A stretch of 64,000 nt of DNA. It comes from Acanthosoma haemorrhoidale. Lineage: Eukaryota > Arthropoda > Insecta > Hemiptera > Acanthosomatidae. The position numbers and the translations under genes are program-made. The notes under the pieces are model-generated. The model ran no database searches. It was not told where the DNA came from and worked only from the letters and a program-made list of their open reading frames with translations. Below are positions 33,146 to 42,975 of the stretch, one piece after another. Position 1 is the stretch's first letter. Each line of letters begins with the position of its first letter. The stretch covers positions 106,351,189 to 106,415,188 of the forward strand of contig OV884009.1 in assembly GCA_930367205.1 (NCBI GenBank). Direction: 5' to 3'.

Positions 33146-34671
33146 TTACCCTTTGATTTACTGGTATTTCGTCGTTGGTATTCTGGAGGCATTCGTTTAT
33201 TTTCTGGTCTATACGAATTGAAATTTTTATTTTTACTACTTTCTCGCCTAATTTCGGATCGAATGAAATCCTCTCCAAAATTCATTAATAGTGATAAAAA
33301 TGATGAAAACGTGGCGATTCCTTGAATTTTGACGCTTAGTTCGACCGTTGGTCCCAAATGATGATAACACAGGCGGTCGCATAAATAACTCTCATCGTAA
33401 GGTCGGATGCATTCTTAGGCACGAGCAACGTAATTTTGCAAAATACGTAGTTGGATTCATGTGTTGAAAATCCGCGTATCTTTTCGAGTCTAACTCCCTA
33501 GCTATGAGGGTGTCATAGCTGTTGCCGTGGAATTGTTTATTAAATGTTTCTATAAAATCCTGAAAATTATCTATAAAAGGTTTTTGTGTAATGAACCAAT
33601 CGAGGGCAAAACCTTTCAAGTGTTGCGAGATAAAAGTATGAAGATCTCGGTATTTGCCGTACAAATAATAAGCTTGAGTTAAATTTTTTATAAAACTTTG
33701 TGGTAAATCGTTATTAAAATTTTCGAAATAAAATTTGTCATCAAAGTCCCTTTTTATATCTTGGGTAACTGACTGATCTTGAGAGGGTTCCACGTATTCC
33801 GACATGGGCGGATGTCTTTGCTGAGTTCCTTCGAAACGGGGTGGGGCATGCTTATCCGGTCCTTTCGGTTCCCAACTGTTTTTATGCCGTCTTCGATTTT
33901 CCTGGGAATCAATGAAATTTCCTGTTGCATTGACATTATTTTGCTATCAAAATCGGTACGAAAATAATTATATTGGCTATCGATCCTCTCGACTTCTCGG
34001 TCTAATTTATCGTTGAGGTTCGAAATTGATGTTTGGACTTGAAGAATTTCCTGGTCCCTTTTATTGATTTCTTCATTTAATTTTGAATTTAAATTATCAT
34101 TTCCTTGGATTCATCTCTCCTCACAAATTTGTAATTGTCTATCTAATTTATCGTTTACATCCGTGTAACATTGTTCGAATTTAGCCGATATTTCCGATTT
34201 TAGTTCTTCCCTTAATTGATCAAACTTCCCGCTCAACTCTTTTTGTTCTTTATTATTTTCTTTAAGTGCGTTAAATTGACTGTTTAATTTTTCATTATTT
34301 TCTTTAAGTACGTTAGATTGACTGTTTAATTTTTCGTTTGATTCTTTATTATTTTCTTTAAGTGCGTTAGATTGACTGTTTAATTGGGCAAGCACTTGTT
34401 GCAACATCTTTGCCGTAGTGTCTCCACTCGGATTTACCGCGAGTTCGGGGGCTGCGTTTCCCTCAACCGTGGGTGGCGTACCCTTCGTTGCCGTAAGGGT
34501 CTCGTGCATATTTGTTTGTTTTGTTTCGGTACCCTCGCTAGTGAATGCGGCCTGTACCGGGGTTAGGGGACAAGTTTTACTGCCATGTTCTCCCGATCTT
34601 AACGTATATTTTGGTTCCTTTGTATTCCCTTTTTCTAATGGGGTCGTTTTACCTGAATCTGACCCGGACAT
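33127..34671 (-). pseudogene. LTR-retrotransposon Gag (coiled-coil type), opposite orientation
   Basis: The minus-strand Gag begins with ATG at 34,671. Residues 1-90 are low complexity. Then there is a coiled coil with a repeated LNSQSNALKENN heptad-like unit (34,250-34,390). A stop lies at about 34,111-34,113, after which the coiled coil continues (EVERIDSQYNYFRTDFD). Frame 33392-33805 carries the capsid-like part: YLYGKYRDLHTFISQHLKGF, ALDWFITQKPFI, FIETFNKQFHG. 33127-33357 holds a basic tail (RPENKRMPPEYQRRNTSKSK). Gag forms the particle shell. No protease or pol follows, because the sequence turns into the + strand element at about 33,145. Stops and frameshifts make it inactive. Confidence 0.75.
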
Positions 34672-34803
34672 ATTTGTGTTTGTGTATGTATAACAAATGT
34701 GAAATTATGAGAAAAATATAAATTGTTAGCGGTTAGTTCTAGTTATTATTCTAACATGCAATACCTCACAATTCCTTTGGTTTCTTTAGAATTTTTGGAG
34801 TTA

Positions 34804-34821
34804 ATCCCGGAGCGGCCCCCA
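34804..34821 (-). promoter_or_regulatory. primer-binding site of the minus-strand LTR element
   Basis: On the minus strand, TGGGGGCCGCTCCGGGAT lies one base after an LTR-type end (GGTTACA). Its outer parts (TGGGGGC and TCCGGGAT) equal the primer-binding sequence complementary to tRNA-Pro used by several retroelements. The central bases differ, so the primer tRNA could be another species. Its place 130 bases upstream of the Gag ATG is as expected. Confidence 0.65.
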
Positions 34822-34988
34822 TTGTAACCTACCTCATTTTTTACCATTTCTCTTTTTACTTTATTTGATCAATTTAACTCAACTAATTTGGCAGGTCCGT
34901 CGTGAGATCTTTAATTCAAATTGTTTTATGTCTTTGACATAGGAATTTATCCCGATTGAATCGCCCGATCTCAAGGCTAATGTTGTGG
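34822..34988 (-). repeat. truncated 5' LTR of the minus-strand element
   Basis: Minus-strand sequence ending in GGTTACA just before the primer-binding site should be the right end of the 5' LTR. The LTR is cut off at about 34,988, where the jockey-type LINE begins on the + strand, so its left end is missing. Confidence 0.5.
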
Positions 34989-34997
34989 TTATTAATA

Positions 34998-35182
34998 AGT
35001 TAACCCTCAAGCTCAATCCCATCCTCAACCACACATCTCGCATATTCCTCCACCTTCAAGTTCTTCGGATCTCAGCAGCCTATTAACCTCATTCCTCACA
35101 GAGTTCAGAACCCTAATTACCCCTCTCATTTCCCTTCTTACAAATCTTGTCTCCTACCTTATCCCCGTTAAACAAAATCCAT
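34998..35182 (+). pseudogene. jockey-type ORF1 C-terminal end
   Basis: An in-frame stretch reading SHPQPHISHIPPPSSSSDLS, then FLTEFRTLITPLISLLTNLV, ends NP and TAA. A hydrophobic, leucine-rich end just before ORF2 is usual for jockey ORF1 (nucleic-acid-binding) proteins. The knuckle domain lies in the missing part. ORF2 starts two bases later. Confidence 0.6.
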
Positions 35183-35184
35183 AA

Positions 35185-37848
35185 GTGGATCCTTCCAACT
35201 CTTTATCCATTCTACTTTGGCATGCGAATGGTGTCCACACCCACACTAACGAACTGATAGCACTACTCCATGACAAAAACATCGACGTAGCTCTCATTAC
35301 TGAAACAAGACTTACGAGTAAACGACCATTTACCGTTCGACAGTACCAAACTTATCGAACTGATAACCCAGATGGAACAGCTCATGCAGGTACCACTGTA
35401 ATTGTCCATAACTCCATATCCCACCACATAGTTCCTCTGGTAGCACATGATTTCCTTCAATCCACTGCAGTGTCAATCACCACCTTCACTTTTCCCCTTA
35501 CACTAGCATTAGTGTACTGCCCTCCTAATAAATCCATTTCCGACTCCCAATTCATCTCCTTTCTAGACTCCATCGGACATCGTTTCCTTGTGGGTGGGAC
35601 TTTAATGCGAAGCACCAACACTGGGGGTCAAGATCCACAAATACACGAGGACGTGCTTTGCTGTCTGCACTCACACGGAAACATTGCTCCACTATCACTC
35701 CTGACACAGCCACCTATTGGCCCTCTGATCCCAACCGAAATCCTGATCTCCTTGAGTTCTTTTTTTACAATAGTTTAGGAACACTAAACTATTCACTCAC
35801 GCGCCTCGATGACCTCTCCTCTGATCATAGTCCTTTATTATTAACCATTTCCCTAAGACCAATTCACAAACTGCCTCCTCCTTCATTTATTAGGGGCCCA
35901 GTTGACTGGGACCACTTCCGCCAGCTTCTTACAGAGTCCGTAAACCTCAAATTGTCCCTGAAAACATCCCAAGACCTAGACGATGCAGTGCATTATTTCA
36001 TTACTCTGGTCCAGAGGTTGGCTTGGGAGGCATCGTCACCCAAAAATTCACAATCATAATCGTTTACCTCAGCATCTCAAAGATCTAATCCAATCAGAAC
36101 GCCGCTCCAGAACAGTGTGGCAAAGATCCCGGCATCCTGCCGATCGCCGCTCGTACAATCAGTAATGCCGATTGGTAAAGCGGCGATTGGCATCCTTCCG
36201 TTCCGATTCTTTCAATTCCTACCTCTCCTCTCTGTCTACCAGGGATAACTCCTTGTGGAATGTAACCAAAAAAATCCTAAAGTATCAACCTGTTTCACAT
36301 CCACTCCGTCGTTATGTTGGGTCCTGGGCGGCTTCGGATGGGGATAGGTCGGAGGAATTTGCTCTGCATCTTTCCCGTACTATCACTCCTCAAAACAATA
36401 ATCACCGTCCAACTGTTGAAGATTTCCTCACTTCACCTATCCCTCTCTCACTACCACCAAAAGCCGTAATCCCTCTGAGGTTAAATATCTTCTGAAAAAA
36501 TTGCCTTACCGAAACTCTCCAGGATATGATCTCCTTACTCCTCGAATCCACCAACAACTTCCTCCTAAAGCCATAATCTTCCTAACCTATATATATAATT
36601 GCATTATCCGAACGACGCACTTTCCTCTCCTCTGGAGACATTCAATTATTGTCCTATTCGCCAAACCCGGTAAACCACCCAATGACGCCTCATCTTACCG
36701 TCCAATTAGCCTACCCCCTATCCTCTCAAAAATATTTGAGAAACTCCTACTAAAACGTCTACTTCCATTTGTTGAATCCAAAAACCTTTTTTCCACACAC
36801 CAGTTTGGTTTCCGCCAACGACATTCCACTGCTTAACAAGGCCTTCGCGTTGTTGATCGCATCTCCTCAGCCCTTGAAACCAAACATTATTACACTGCTG
36901 CCTTTCTTGAAATAGCTCAAGCTTTTGACAGGGTTTGGCACGCAGGTTTGCTCTACAAGCTCAAAAGATATTTACCACAGACCCTTTTCCTAATCCTACA
37001 GTCCTACCTTTCAAACCGCATCTTCCAAGCCCGCTGTGGTTTAGAATACTCTAACTAATATCCCATAAATGCAGGAGTTCCACAGGGCAGTGTCCTGGGC
37101 CCCATCCTCTATAACCTATACACCGCTGATGTCCCCTCTACTCCCAATACCTTTTTGGCCACATTTGCAGATGACACTGCAGTCTTGCCATCCCACCTAG
37201 ACCCCGACATAGCATCCCATAACCTTCAAAAACACCTTGATGAGATCGAGTATTGGCGCAGTCAATAGCGGATCAAGGTTAATGAAGCAAAATGCTCCCC
37301 CATTACCTTCACCCTTTGTCGCAAGACTTGTCCACTGGTTTATTTTAATTCTATTCCTCTCCCTGTATCCGAGATAGTACGGTACTTAGGCTTCCATTTT
37401 GACAAACGACTGACCTGGAACCCACATACGAGACTAAAAAGACAAGAACTAAACAGACGCTTTGGACAACTGTACAGACTACTTAAAAGGACATCCCATC
37501 TCTCAATAGAAAATAAACTACTAATCTACAAAGCTATACATAAACCAAACTGGACATACGGAATAGAGCTATGGGGGACAGCAAAAAAGTCGAACATCAA
37601 GCGTATCCAATCCTTTCAATCAAAAGTCCTAAGAACAATAGTAAATGCCCCTTATTACGTCAGCAACAAAACCCTTCACAATGATCTGAATATACCCTAT
37701 ATTCTTGAACTCATCCCTTCCAAGTTTATGAAATTTCACAGTAGCCTTTCCAACCACCCTAATCCTGTATCACAGTCATTGCACTGCGCCACTCATCCCT
37801 GTAATCCTCCTCGGAGACTGAAACGGCAGTGGCCTCGTGACCTGCTAT
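35185..37848 (+). pseudogene. jockey-type ORF2 (endonuclease + reverse transcriptase), copy 2
   Basis: The endonuclease starts MDPSNSLSILLWHANGVHTH and has IDVALITETRLT. Loss of one G near 35,596 shifts the frame inside the GDFNAKHxHWG motif. It continues in 35658-36059 with LDDLSSDHSPLLL. Further damage: TAA at 36,163, a one-base loss near 36,467, TAA at 36,834, TAA near 37,056 and TAG near 37,266. RT motifs are SYRPISLPPILSK, FLEIAQAFDRVWH (catalytic motif-A Asp changed to Glu), PQGSVLGPILYN and FADDTAV (intact). The thumb and tail end at 37,848. Copy 1 has the reverse pattern (motif A intact, FADD broken). Confidence 0.9.
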
Positions 37849-37988
37849 AAACGCGTGACAGTGGGAGTCCTGACAATGGCCAGTTTCTCCAATCATGTCC
37901 TGAGCGTCTGTGGCTCTCGCGCTCTTGGTCAGCCTCCACTGGCTAGTTTCCGGTGACGCGGCTGACGGAGGAACGTGGGGGACTTCCC

Positions 37989-38776
37989 AAGACTCCGCTT
38001 TCTCTTCGCATGCTGTTTGCGCTAGGGCTCTTAAAAATTAAGAAGTCCCCAAACGCCAGAAAATTGCGCCTGTTACGTCTTGAGAAGCTAAAGTTTTGAT
38101 TGTGTCGGCTAGCTCACAAACTTGCCAACAATAAGGCATATACAATAAACAAAGTCAAAAATATTAAAGAAATAACAATTCATTTTATTAAAAAACAAAA
38201 CAAAAAAAAATTACTGATCAGCAACTTAACCAGGCCTGAATATTAGTATAAATAATTGTTAGTATAATTAACGTATAAAAATTACGAAAAGGTTTATAGT
38301 CACGATACGCTGGAGGTTCGGATAGCAGCCGCAGGACGGTGATCTTCGGATAGTCAACCGCAGGTCGGCGATGTGCATGGAGAGATAAAGGCAGATAGGC
38401 CGAGAAGTTCAGTTGTAGAAACAGCGACTTCGTGTTCGCAGGGGAACCGTCCGGTATGGAGTTATCTTCATCACTGACTAAAAAAGAGGCTCAGACCTAA
38501 AGCCTTGTCCTCTAATACGCAAAGACGTGTTTATTTACTTCCTTGAGCCGTATAATCCTTCGAACTATTTCCTCTGTTGATGTATACAATATTATATTAA
38601 ATGATTCAGTCTGTCGATGTATACAATATTTACATATTAATTGTCTCCAGCCGAAACAATCAGAAAAGGAAAGAAAATGAATTTATAATTTAAAAATAAT
38701 TACGATCATAAAAAAAATCTTCTCAAATAAAAAAATTAAGTATAATAAAAACTTATTTACTGCCTAATGGCCCGAA
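37989..38776. mobile_element. foreign insertion in the LINE 3' UTR
   Basis: Comparison with copy 1 shows that the 3' UTR is continuous up to about GGGGGACTTCCC and resumes at ACATGTGGATTTGGGAGG. The roughly 790 bases between have no counterpart. About 18 bases of the family sequence are missing at the joint, so it is an insertion with a small deletion. The insert contains a doubled GATGTATACAATATT (38,580 and 38,616), A-rich tracts, and no open frame. It may be a solo LTR or non-autonomous element; I cannot name it. Confidence 0.6.
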
Positions 38777-38945
38777 CACATGTGGATTTGGGAGGTCTCT
38801 GGGCTGTCTGTAAATATTGTATGAATGAGCGAGTGAATGATGTACTGTAAATATGGTATGAATGAGAGCATTTATCTTATTACTTATTGCCTTATAAAAG
38901 GCAGATTGTAACTATAGCACAATAAAGGAGTATAATAAATTGAGA

Positions 38946-39982
38946 AACTAGGAATTGTGAAATATATTCAAATAAAATGGTTATAACAAATAATTATAAT
39001 TAACATAGAGTACTGACAAAAAGTATAAAAAAATATTCAATTCCTTTTAAATTAGGATAATTACTACTAATTACAAAACATGAATTTGAGCTCAATTTCT
39101 TTTAATGGATCCATGATAAGAAACAATATTAATATCACCAACCTACAATTTATCCGCCCATCTGTCTAAATACACCATGGTATTCAATAACGTTCAACTG
39201 CTTTTCTTCTCTTCTCTTCCTGTAATCCAACTAACGCTACTTTCTACTGTTGGTTCTTCAATAGTATGGTAACCGCCAATTCGGGAGCTTCCTAACTGCG
39301 TTCTTCTCGACGGCTGTGCTAAGACTGACTGGTTTATCTCATCCCCACTCCTAGGAGTATAAGGGAAAATGACCCTTACCAGATGTGAGGGTTCATGGTC
39401 ATATTCTCAAATATCATGAATGTTACAATATATATATACATATATCAGATTCACTGCAATTCCGAGTTCAACACGATATAAATTAGTTTGTAAGTTAGTC
39501 TTAAGTCCCTCAGTTGTTTTTAACCCGAAGGTGAGCAACATCAACTGGTCCTGTTTGCATTGTATAGTTCTTTTTACCGTAATCCGATTTTTGTTGGCTC
39601 GTAAGACCTCCTTAAATAGTAGACATTAGAAATGGACACTGCTCTACTTGAAAGTTTTTTTTTTGTTTGTTTTTTTCCAGAGGACGAACGTCATACGGGG
39701 TTTCCCCACAAGCACGTGAGGTGGACTCATGAGGATAAGTTGCCTGTGGTGAACGTATTCCGGTGCAATGGGATGGTTGCACCGGTCAATATACCTTGGT
39801 CTAATTCTTTAACAGTCTTTATTTCAGAAAAAAATAAAAAACACAATTTCTTCATTATTTTTCCTTACTTGACAGTTGTTGTTTTTTTAACAAGACAAGG
39901 AACAAAATAAACTCTTCTGGCTATACACGAAACTCTTAAGGACTAACTTAAGCTACATTTACAAACTTATCGCTAAACTTAT
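38946..39982. other. no gene recognised
   Basis: AT-rich, with two short open frames (39420-39629 and 39632-39910) that resemble nothing known to me. Confidence 0.5.
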
Positions 39983-40078
39983 GGTCTGAAAAGTTTCCGA
40001 CCTAACAAAGCTTTTATTTCGCTAGCTTTTATTTATTTTATTATCATCTTCATGTTGAGGTCGAAAACTTTTCAGACC
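39983..40078. mobile_element. miniature TIR element, mariner-like
   Basis: GGTCTGAAAAGTTTCCGACC at the left pairs with GGTCGAAAACTTTTCAGACC at the right (one mismatch in 20). The element is only 96 bases and has no coding capacity. The type of TIR resembles mariner-superfamily ends, an inference from motif memory. No clear TA duplication at these exact edges. Confidence 0.6.
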
Positions 40079-41112
40079 ACCTGTGTATAATGAATATTTA
40101 CAAGGGGTGTGCATCATCTTCCTCTTAAAATCTAGACTTATAGATGCTCTTATAACCTAACTAAATTATTCTAAGTCTTATCTTAACCTATATACTCATA
40201 TACAGTGAGTAATAGGTCTATAATCTCCTACCACCCAGTGGTTTGACCTCTGTGCACATACGTGTAGCAGGGCTGAGGAGTACTCCACGTGCCTTTCAGA
40301 CACTATATCACCAGTATTACATACAAATTAAGCCTGAAAAAAAAAAATATACACAGCTACCATCCATAATGTGGTTTGTTTATTATACAATACTGTGGCT
40401 CTGTTTTGGTGCCACGTGATTCCGACAATGTGCTATTTGTTTTGGTACCACAGGATTCATATAATTCTTTAGGTAATTAATTAGTATGCCACAAGATTTT
40501 GGAGAAGAGACTGAGCAGAACACAGGAAAATTTGTGACCAGGGAATAGAAATTTAAAAATCAATACAAACTATAAAATTTACTAGACTTAATTATTAACT
40601 CTTTACTATTTAATAATTAGTTGATATTGGTAATAATGCTTTATTTAGAAATAAATTTTGTAATATGGTGTAGTTTTGGGGATCTCCAATATCGCAGATT
40701 CAAATTTCAAAAATTAATCCCCTGCTTTGAAGAAGGATGTTATGTTTTACAAAATTATTTTTTTCAAAACACTTAATATATACCATTTAATATGATCTCA
40801 GAGTATTATTTGTTCTAGAACATTGGTTAGCAATTATTTTTTCCAGAGATTTGTTTCAAAACAGTTGACTTTTTGCAATCTAGAAAACTTAAGCCTCCCC
40901 ATACCACCCTCTTCCACCACTTTACCAACTAGTCTACTAACCTTGGCTACCTGTTTTGCTTAGTAAACTTTTCTATGAAATCAATTGTCATCTAAATGCA
41001 AATAAATAAATAATCATAAACATCAAATCATTTTGGTACATATACTTTCCAAAAGACTACTCACTAAAGTTCTTTGTGGTTCATGTTTGATGGGAAAAAT
41101 GGCACATTTTGT
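40079..41112. other. no gene recognised
   Basis: AT-rich. It may include the non-coding 3' part of the hAT relic that follows on the minus strand. Confidence 0.5.
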
Positions 41113-41520
41113 TTAGAACCTGCCTGAAATTTGGGCTAAATTGTAGCTAATTCTAGTCAAGTTGTTAGGGTGGTCATCTGTGAATCGAGATCTGTATCTG
41201 TTTTTAATGTTCATTTTTGAGAATGGTGCTTCACACAAATAAGTTGAGCCAAACATGGGATACAGTTTTATGGCTAATGCTTTTAGTTCTCGGCACTTTT
41301 TTAACCCAACATTGGTCACTACAACAGTTTTTTTAACTTAGGCATAAATGTTTTTTAACACATCTCATTGGAGCCCATAGGGCAGCTTTGTTGCTCTTAA
41401 ATACATCTGCATCTTTACTGGTCGATAACCATTAAGCATAATTGAAAAACTGCTGTTGATCAGCTGCCTGAAAAAGCAGACAATAGAATATGTCCCATAG
41501 TGTCAATGATATCCTTTTTA
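41113..41520 (-). pseudogene. hAT transposase C-terminal relic (ZBED5/SCAND3-like)
   Basis: The minus-strand frame 41113-41319 reads LKALAIKLYPMFGSTYLCEA, PFSKMNIKNRYRSRFTDDHP, NNLTRIS. This is the hAT dimerisation region of the ZBED5/SCAND3/GTF2IRD2-type transposases, whose family pattern is MFGSTYLCExxFSxMxxxKxxYRSRLTDxHLxxLLRxA. Upstream in reading direction (to 41,520) is weakly coding-like sequence with stops. The N-terminal half is absent here, and a related N-terminal fragment lies at 55.8-56.3 kb. Confidence 0.8.
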
Positions 41521-42670
41521 TTATCAAATCCAGTATCCACAGTGCACTTTTTTTATAGTGTATGCATCATTATATAGTATATAGCTTTATATATTAGGAT
41601 AGAGCATGTTCTGGGGAGGGTACAATCTTAATTAATCCACAATCCTCTAACCTCTTACCAAAATTCATAACTAGGATTTTTAACTTGTATGATCGCTTTA
41701 CAAAAACCAGAAATCCTTCACACTTACTAAGTGAAGTGAAGTACCAAAAATGGTGAGAGAAAAAAAGAAAATGTTACTATTATTAATTGAAAAGTTATGA
41801 AAGAAAAAGCATTGGTAAATATTACAAATATATTTACACAGAAGATTATAAAATAAAACTATGGGTTATGCACATAATAAAAAAATGATAATTGCTTAGT
41901 CTTAAAAATAAGGAAAAAAATTAATATCAATGGTTTTTGAGTTCAAATATTTAAAGAATAACTGTTCATAAATAATACAAAAAAAAATTGTGAAGTTAAC
42001 TTGATTAAAGTTTTGGAGAAGTGCAATTCATTGAAGCTGCTCTGGACAAGTCTTGTTTAATGCTTCGCTGCTCATAGAGGGGTTGCTCAATTGCTTCGCA
42101 AGTGTGCGAGAGGTGAGTTGACAAAACTAATCTCTATGAACAGCAAGTGAAGAGGTGAAGAAGAGGGGTCATGGGAGCTTCCCCTGCAAGTGATGGTTTA
42201 CGACTCTAGCATTTTGGTAAGTTTACCGGAGGGGTCTGAGTTTTAATACGTAGGTCAACGCATAAACAATGATACCACAACAAAGAAGGAAACAATAAGT
42301 TTTCAAGATAACAAGAGTTGTATACTAAAAACAATAGGCAATAAAAAAATATAATAATTGTTTACCTTGGCATTTAATTTAAAAACTTAATCTTGGAACA
42401 AAAAATGAATTATTAGTCCCCATAAGAAAGGATAGATTTCTGGTTTTCAAAATAAATAAATTGAACGACTTGTGAATCAAAAACAAAAAAAAATATCTAC
42501 AACAGAGTCCAAGAAATGCGTAAAGAACATTTTTCTTGTTTAGTCACAGATGGATTCATGATTTGTAATTATAATATAAACTCTGAATTTTACATTTCTG
42601 GAGGTTATTGTGAGTATTAATCTAAAAGATCGCTAAAATTCATGATGTCTCGAGATCTATTGTAAATAGA
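41521..42670. other. no gene recognised
   Basis: AT-rich. At 42,050-42,160 there is an imperfect inverted repeat around CGCTGCTCATAGAGG and CTCTATGAACAGCAAGTG. Nothing else was seen. Confidence 0.5.
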
Positions 42671-42975
42671 TAAGTAAGTCATCGGGTCCTGGCACTGGTC
42701 GTCATCGCCACTCATGTCCTGAGAGTCTATGGCTCTCTTACCCTCTCTCTGGTCTTCGCCTCATGGAGAAATGGTCCAAGAGAGAGGCGGGGTGAGCTCA
42801 GCTGCTTCTGGCCATTCTACCAGCTTACTGAGGAAATTGCCTAGGGAGTGGGAGGGCTCCAGGGCTTGTGAATGTTGGTATGAATTGAAATTGTACATAA
42901 CTATGAATGAATTGTTACATCCCAATTAATAATTCTGTGCAACCAAATTGCAATCTTTCAAATAAAGATATTAAA
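42671..42975 (+). mobile_element. possible 5'-truncated LINE 3' tail
   Basis: GTCATGTCCTGAGAGTCTATGGCTCTC, then a GGGAGG..TGTGAATGTTGGTATGAATTGAAATTG stretch and a final AATAAAGATATT, follow the same order of words as the 3' UTR of the jockey-type copies (CATGTCCTGAGCGTCTGTGG, GGGAGG, TATTGTATGAATGAG, AATAAA). It is GC-richer than its surroundings. It is probably a short tail of a related but distinct family. The 66-codon open frame in it (42729-42929) is then not a gene. Confidence 0.5.

Larger units (their letters stand above)
34989..38945 (+). mobile_element. jockey-type LINE, copy 2 (ORF1 tail, ORF2, 3' UTR)
   Basis: The same family as 3.58-5.92 kb but longer. It contains the end of ORF1 (to TAA at 35,180-35,182), the complete span of ORF2, and a 3' UTR ending AATAAATTGAG like copy 1. 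The 3' UTR is interrupted by a foreign segment at about 37,989-38,776. The left end abuts the truncated LTR. No target-site duplication could be recognised. Confidence 0.85.

Noticed and set aside
33779..34693. Plus-strand open frames opposite the minus-strand Gag
   Set aside because: They have no motif and are explained as the complement of the Gag coding sequence.
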